Origin: Steroidobacteraceae bacterium
Lineage (GTDB): Bacteria; Pseudomonadota; Gammaproteobacteria; Steroidobacterales; Steroidobacteraceae
Assembly (NCBI GenBank): GCA_041395505.1
Contig: JAWLAG010000001.1
Location: 2,418,001 to 2,482,000 of the forward strand
Length of the DNA: 64,000 nt
Direction: 5' to 3'
The position numbers and the translations under genes are program-made. Shown here one piece after another: positions 59,697 through 64,000 of the stretch. The notes under the pieces are model-generated. The model was not told the origin of the DNA, ran no database searches, and saw only the letters and a program-made list of their open reading frames with translations. How positions within the stretch are numbered: position 1 is the stretch's first letter; each line of letters begins with the position of its first letter.

Positions 59697-61907
59697 ATGA
59701 GATTGACCTGTATTGTTGTAGCAACAGCCATCGCAGCGACCGGCGTCGCCGTGGCCCAGGAATCCGGACTGCAGGAGGTAGTCATCACCTCGCGTAAAGT
59801 CGAAGAGAAGCTGCAGGACGTGCCGCTGTCCGTCAAGGCCTTTACGGCTGAGGACATCGTCGAGCGCGGTATCGACGACTTGTACAAGGTCAGCACCTCC
59901 ACTCCGGGATTTTCCTTCGAGAAGCTGAACCGCTTTGGCGTTCAGGGTGGCGGCAGCCGGCCCGTCATCCGCGGTCAGTCAAATATCCTCGGCGAGGCCA
60001 ATGCCTCGACCTTCATCGACGGCCTGCAATACAACGATTCGATTCTCTCCTTCCCATTCGACCTGGTGGAGCGCATCGAAGTCATCAAGGGACCGCAGGC
60101 GGCGCTGTTCGGCCGCGCCACTTTCGCGGGCGCCATCAACATCATCACCAAGAAACCGACCAACGAGGTCCAGAACTCGGTATCGACGCGACTCGCGCAA
60201 TACGACGAGTTCGAAGTCAATGCCATGTCGCGCGGCCCGGTCATCGAGGACAAGGTCTTCTACATGGTGCATGCGCGCTACTACAAGTTCGGCGGCATGT
60301 ACCGCAACATCCTGGATGGCCAGAAAGTCGGCGACGAGCGCTCGGCCAACTTCAACACTTCACTCGAATTTCGGCCGAACGACGCCTGGATGATGCGCTT
60401 CAACATGGGCTACGGTGAGGACAATGACGGTGCTGCCGCCATCACCCTCCAGGATCGCTTCTACAACAATTGCTACCTGGAAGTTGCCCGCCAGTACTAT
60501 TGCGGCGAAGTCGCCGAACTCGATTACACCGAACAGAACCTCGATCTCTTCGGCGACCGCATCGGCATGGACAAGACCGCTTACCGCTACTCGGCCCAGG
60601 TCGAATACGACCCAGGCCCTTTCAGCCTGACCTGGAACACCGGCTACTTCGACGCCGACCAGTCCTATGGCTATGACGTCGACGTGACTTCCAACTCCAC
60701 GGCGCTCAACGGCGACTTCAATCGCGTCGCCGTCAGCGATCGCAAGGAGCTCTCGTCAGAACTGATCCTGCGCAGCAACGAAGAGCGGCGCGTACGCGGT
60801 ATGGTCGGTGCGTATTTCTACCGCAGCCGCCGCGACTTCCGCGAGGACCGCATCAATGCGACCGGCGTCGTTCGCACGGTCAACAATGGCACGGAACGGG
60901 TCGATAACTGGGCGGTCTTCGGCGCCCTCGAGGCGGACTTCTCCGATCGCTGGACCGGTCGCGTCGAGGCTCGTCTTGCCGAAGACACCATCGGCAACAA
61001 CAACCCTGGCGCGCGCCCGACACTGCCGCTCCTCGAGAAGACTTTCAACAGCTTCTCGCCGCGCGTCACGCTCGACTACAAAGTCACGCCGGATCACCTG
61101 CTGTACCTTGCCGTGGCACAGGGCAACAAGCCGGGCTTCATCAATGCCAACCCCTTGCTCGACCCGTCCTTGCTGTTTGCCGACGAGGAAAGCGCCTGGA
61201 ACTACGAAATCGGCTCCAAGAACACGTTCCTGGACGGCCGCATGACCCTGAATGCTGCTGCGTACTTCATCGACTGGAGCGATCAGCAGTTGACCACCGG
61301 GGCGACGCTCTCCACGGGCGCACCGGTCACGGTGGTGGTCAATATCGGCAAGACCGAAGTGAAAGGCTTCGAACTCGAACTGAACAACAAGTTCACGGAT
61401 CAGTTCAGCGGCGGACTGAGTTTCTCGTACAACGATGCAGAGATCACCGAAGCGAGCGACCCCGAGCAGCTGGCCTTCGACCTGGCCGATGGACTCACCG
61501 GGTCAACCGGCTCGGTTGCGGGCAACCAGACGCCGAACTCCCCCAAGACCCAGGCCAGTGCCTACGGCAAGTTCGAGTTCCCGGTCAATGCTTCCGTCAA
61601 TGGGTTTCTCAGGCTTGACTACGCCTACACGTCGAAGAAGTACTCACAGATCTTCAACCTGGCGCACACGGGTGACCAGAATCTGCTCAACCTGAAGCTC
61701 GGCTTCGAAACCGACAAGTGGAACATCACGCTCTGGGGTGACAACCTCACTGACGATCGCACGCCTTCCACGGTCATCCGGTTCGTCGATTTCAAGAATG
61801 TCCTGCCGATCGGTACCAGCCAACGCACCTCAGCCTTCGTGCGCGGCTTCCAGTACCCGCTCGCGGACAAGCGCCAGTTCGGCATCACCGCCAGCTACAA
61901 GTTCTAG
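59697..61907 (+). CDS. TonB-dependent outer-membrane receptor 2
   Basis: The 736 residues contain a signal peptide ending AVAQ, a TonB box (LQEVVITSRKVEEKLQDVPLSV), a plug (to about residue 150; VERIEVIKGPQAALFGRATFAGAINIITKKP), a barrel with LLYLAVAQGNKPGFINANPLLD and a C-terminal QFGITASYKF. AGAGGGGG lies upstream of the ATG. It shares the group with receptor 1 but is clearly different in the barrel. It is monocistronic, with a terminator downstream. No partner transport or enzyme genes sit beside it, so its ligand is unknown. Confidence 0.94.
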   Translation: MRLTCIVVATAIAATGVAVAQESGLQEVVITSRKVEEKLQDVPLSVKAFTAEDIVERGIDDLYKVSTSTPGFSFEKLNRFGVQGGGSRPVIRGQSNILGEANASTFIDGLQYNDSILSFPFDLVERIEVIKGPQAALFGRATFAGAINIITKKPTNEVQNSVSTRLAQYDEFEVNAMSRGPVIEDKVFYMVHARYYKFGGMYRNILDGQKVGDERSANFNTSLEFRPNDAWMMRFNMGYGEDNDGAAAITLQDRFYNNCYLEVARQYYCGEVAELDYTEQNLDLFGDRIGMDKTAYRYSAQVEYDPGPFSLTWNTGYFDADQSYGYDVDVTSNSTALNGDFNRVAVSDRKELSSELILRSNEERRVRGMVGAYFYRSRRDFREDRINATGVVRTVNNGTERVDNWAVFGALEADFSDRWTGRVEARLAEDTIGNNNPGARPTLPLLEKTFNSFSPRVTLDYKVTPDHLLYLAVAQGNKPGFINANPLLDPSLLFADEESAWNYEIGSKNTFLDGRMTLNAAAYFIDWSDQQLTTGATLSTGAPVTVVVNIGKTEVKGFELELNNKFTDQFSGGLSFSYNDAEITEASDPEQLAFDLADGLTGSTGSVAGNQTPNSPKTQASAYGKFEFPVNASVNGFLRLDYAYTSKKYSQIFNLAHTGDQNLLNLKLGFETDKWNITLWGDNLTDDRTPSTVIRFVDFKNVLPIGTSQRTSAFVRGFQYPLADKRQFGITASYKF

Positions 61908-61930
61908 CACACCACTTGCGCAACTCATGG

Positions 61931-61962
61931 CGGCCGGGTCGACATCGACCCGGCCGTTTTTT
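61931..61962 (+). terminator. intrinsic terminator after TonB receptor 2
   Basis: Perfect 11-bp stem (61931-61941 with 61946-61956), loop ACAT, six T at 61957-61962. Confidence 0.92.
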
Positions 61963-62018
61963 CAGGCCCGGTCCTGCAGGCTGGGCGAATCCGCTCGCGC
62001 CGTGGCATCCTTGGGTGC

Positions 62019-63020
62019 ATGTCAACACACAATCAGTACGACAGCGCCAGCATCATGACGCTGCAGGCGCATATCCTCGAACAGCAGGCCCATCACCCGG
62101 AAGCGACCGGCACTTTCAGCTGGATACTGTCGGCACTGTCGATTTCGGCCAAGGTCGTTGCGGACAAGGTGCGCAGGGCGCGGCTCGAAAACGTTCTCGG
62201 CGACATCGGCAACGAGAACGTGCAGGGCGAGGTGCAACAGAAACTCGATGTCATCGCCAATGACGTCCTGCTGCGTACGCTGGGCCGCCGCCAAGGTGTG
62301 GCAATCGTCGCCTCGGAAGAAAACGAGGAGCCGGTCATCATTCGCGACGATCACAAGGGCGAGCGGCGCTATTGCGTGCTGTTCGACCCGCTCGATGGCT
62401 CTTCCAACCTCGATGTCTGCGGCGGAGTCGGGACGATTTTCAGCATACTGCGCCACGATCGACGCGCCGCGCGCAGCCAGGATTCCCTCCTGCAGCCGGG
62501 CCGCGAGCAGGTGGCCGCAGGCTATGTGCTCTACGGTCCGTCAACCGTATTCGTATTGAGCATCGGCCGGGGTGTCGACATGTTCGTGCTCGATCCGGCG
62601 GTGGGCGCGTTCATGCGCGTGGCTGAGGGTCTGCGCATTCCGGAACGGAACAAGAGCTATTCCTGCAACGAAGGCAACCGCCGCAGCTTCCCGCAAGGCT
62701 ACCAGCGCTACCTCGACTGGGCACAGGAGAACGGTTATTCCAGCCGTTATGTTGGCGCGATGGTAGCGGACCTGCACCGCATCCTGCTGAAAGGCGGCGT
62801 GTTCATGTATCCACCCACCGCCAAGGCGCCGCAAGGCAAGCTGCGCCTGATGTACGAAGCGAACCCGATGGCCATGATCATCGAACAAGCGGGCGGCACC
62901 GCCGTGGCCGGTCCCGGGCAGCCCATACTCGCGATCGAGCCGCAGGGCATCCACCAGCGCACGCCGCTGATCATCGGCAGCCGCGAGGAAGTCGCCCGCG
63001 TGGTGGCGCAGCTCAGTTGA
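62019..63020 (+). CDS. fbp: class I fructose-1,6-bisphosphatase
   Basis: FBPase makes fructose-6-phosphate in gluconeogenesis. The 333 residues include IVASEENEEPVII, the metal-binding LFDPLDGSSNLDV near residue 123, GYVLYGPSTVFVLS, YSCNEGN, RYVGAMVADLHRILLKGGVFMYPP and the substrate site GKLRLMYEANPMAMIIEQAGG. The start could be ATG 62019 or 62055. It overlaps the convergent rhomboid gene by eight bases. Having it suggests growth on non-sugar carbon, in keeping with the amine catabolic genes. Confidence 0.96.
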   Translation: MSTHNQYDSASIMTLQAHILEQQAHHPEATGTFSWILSALSISAKVVADKVRRARLENVLGDIGNENVQGEVQQKLDVIANDVLLRTLGRRQGVAIVASEENEEPVIIRDDHKGERRYCVLFDPLDGSSNLDVCGGVGTIFSILRHDRRAARSQDSLLQPGREQVAAGYVLYGPSTVFVLSIGRGVDMFVLDPAVGAFMRVAEGLRIPERNKSYSCNEGNRRSFPQGYQRYLDWAQENGYSSRYVGAMVADLHRILLKGGVFMYPPTAKAPQGKLRLMYEANPMAMIIEQAGGTAVAGPGQPILAIEPQGIHQRTPLIIGSREEVARVVAQLS

Positions 63021-63615
63021 AGTAGTTCAGGAGCCCGCGGTACGCGCCGGCGTCCGTCAAGGCAACGAACGCGAGCCCGGTGAGTGCACCATCGAGATGC
63101 GCGTCGTGATTGATCCGCCCCCGCCCCTGCCGGCCGAGATACCAGGAATAGCCGACATAGAGCACGCCGAAAAGCGGCGCCGGAATCGGCACGGGAATCA
63201 GCAGGATATTCAGGCTCATTCCAGGAAAGTAGACGATCGCCGCGAATAGCACCGCGGAAATCGCTCCCGACGCGCCGAGCGATGCGTACTCGGCATTGTC
63301 GCGGTGCTTGAAATACGTGCGCACGTCGCTCAAAACCAGGCCGAGAAGATAAAGCAGCACGAACCTGAAACTGCCGATGCGCCGCTCGAGCGGAAATGCA
63401 AAGAACCAGAATGTCAGCATGTTCATTGCCAGGTGCAGGAAGTCCCCATGCACGAAGCCGCTGGTAATGAGTGTATGCCAGTCCTTGTTGCGCGCGACGT
63501 TGTAGGGCCTGAACAGACACTGCTGGATGATCTGCGGGTTGCCGAGCAAGCCGAGCGCACTCGTCGCGATCGTGATGATGAAAATGATCCCGGCCAGCGA
63601 ATTCAATAACTGCAC
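63013..63615 (-). CDS. rhomboid family intramembrane serine protease
   Basis: A 200-residue membrane protein with about six segments. The catalytic Ser is in ASLGASGAISAVLF and the His in INHDAHLDGALTGLAF, forming the rhomboid Ser-His dyad; HGDFLHLAMNMLTFWFF is the usual second-helix block. The length is close to the minimal bacterial form. It overlaps fbp by eight bases at the 3' ends. The substrate cannot be inferred. Confidence 0.93.
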   Translation of the reverse strand: MQLLNSLAGIIFIITIATSALGLLGNPQIIQQCLFRPYNVARNKDWHTLITSGFVHGDFLHLAMNMLTFWFFAFPLERRIGSFRFVLLYLLGLVLSDVRTYFKHRDNAEYASLGASGAISAVLFAAIVYFPGMSLNILLIPVPIPAPLFGVLYVGYSWYLGRQGRGRINHDAHLDGALTGLAFVALTDAGAYRGLLNYFN

Positions 63616-63672
63616 TGCACTCCCCCGTTGGTAGTTCTTGGCCCTTTGGGCGTCACGGCCCGGCCAGGCGCT

Positions 63673-64000
63673 CTAGCGCTGCCCCTTCACGATGCGTTGC
63701 CAGTAGTCCCCAAGATCGCGACGCAGTTCCGGAAGCAGTATGAATACTGCCAGCAAATTGGGTATCGCCATGCAGAAATTGAGTCCGTCGGCGAGATTGA
63801 CGACCTGGTGCAGCGGGAATGTACCGGCGATGCTCAGCACCCCGCACAAGAGCAGCCGGTAGCCATAACGCGACGCTTTTGTCTCACCCCACAGATAGAT
63901 CCAGGCCTGTTCGCCGTAGTAACCCCAGCTCAATATGGTCGACAGAGCGAAGAGAATCACGCTGACGGCGAGCAAGACCGGAAACCATGGCACGACAGTC
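63673..64000 (-). CDS. AGCS family sodium:alanine symporter, C-terminal part
   Basis: The frame runs in from beyond the window edge; about 109 residues are visible, up to the stop at 63673. The sequence PVLLAVSVILFALSTILSWGYYGEQAWIYLWGE matches the conserved C-terminal region of alanine or glycine:cation symporters, followed by two more membrane segments and a polar end (LRRDLGDYWQRIVKGQR). An in-frame GTG at 63993 is not the true start. Confidence 0.88.
   Translation of the reverse strand, partial: TVVPWFPVLLAVSVILFALSTILSWGYYGEQAWIYLWGETKASRYGYRLLLCGVLSIAGTFPLHQVVNLADGLNFCMAIPNLLAVFILLPELRRDLGDYWQRIVKGQR

Overview
The window is about 64 kb of GC-rich chromosomal DNA (my impression is low-to-mid 60s % GC) from a gammaproteobacterium. 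The housekeeping order supports this: aat-infA-clpA-clpS, rne divergent from rluC next to maf, and yceD-rpmF-plsX-fabH. An OxyR with Cys199/Cys208, an OprI-like lipoprotein and CTGT-N8-ACAG SOS boxes agree. Two TonB-dependent receptors, a TPR-sulfotransferase and several oxidative catabolic genes suggest an environmental heterotroph of the Steroidobacterales/Woeseiales/Nevskiales kind; that placement is inference. I see no tRNA, rRNA, transposase, prophage or CRISPR array.

Layout. 1-4.1 kb: C-terminus of a COG3146-type GNAT protein, aat, infA, then clpA and clpS on the minus strand (Leu/N-degron module plus IF1). 4.2-10.4 kb: a type II secretion operon limited to gspC-D-E-F, followed by a small acidic protein. 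10.3-12.5 kb: a DUF1223 protein and an MFS transporter. 12.7-19.4 kb (minus): an SOS mutagenesis operon, lexA-VOC-imuA-imuB-dnaE2, behind two tandem SOS boxes. 19.5-22.8 kb: an ion transporter, a DUF1838 protein and a secreted propeller-like protein. 22.9-25.1 kb: a tyrosine-catabolic operon (4-hydroxyphenylpyruvate dioxygenase, VOC protein, MarR regulator) with a clear promoter/operator.

25.0-48.1 kb is the most distinctive part. A compact minus-strand operon holds three PYROXD2/phytoene-desaturase-like FAD oxidoreductases, an MFS transporter, a P1-family peptidase, a Rieske oxygenase, a GcvT-like folate protein and two glycosyltransferases. Beside it lie a TPR-sulfotransferase, a TonB-dependent receptor, a DadA-like amine oxidase, a P5C-type aldehyde dehydrogenase, two class III aminotransferases and a second Rieske oxygenase. 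Both Rieske proteins carry the Glu-Cys-Tyr-His motif of the choline/glycine-betaine/carnitine oxygenase group. I infer a catabolic island for an N-methylated or amine-bearing substrate, with outer-membrane uptake, oxidative N-dealkylation, one-carbon transfer to folate, transamination and aldehyde oxidation. The substrate is unknown.

48.4-58.7 kb is mostly housekeeping: an OprI-like lipoprotein, fabH, plsX, rpmF with a His/Asp tail, yceD with an apparently leaderless start, maf, rluC, rne with a leader of about 360 nt, a low-molecular-weight phosphatase, oxyR and creD. 58.9-64 kb holds a GIY-YIG-like protein, a second TonB-dependent receptor, fbp, a rhomboid protease and the C-terminus of an AGCS sodium:amino-acid symporter.
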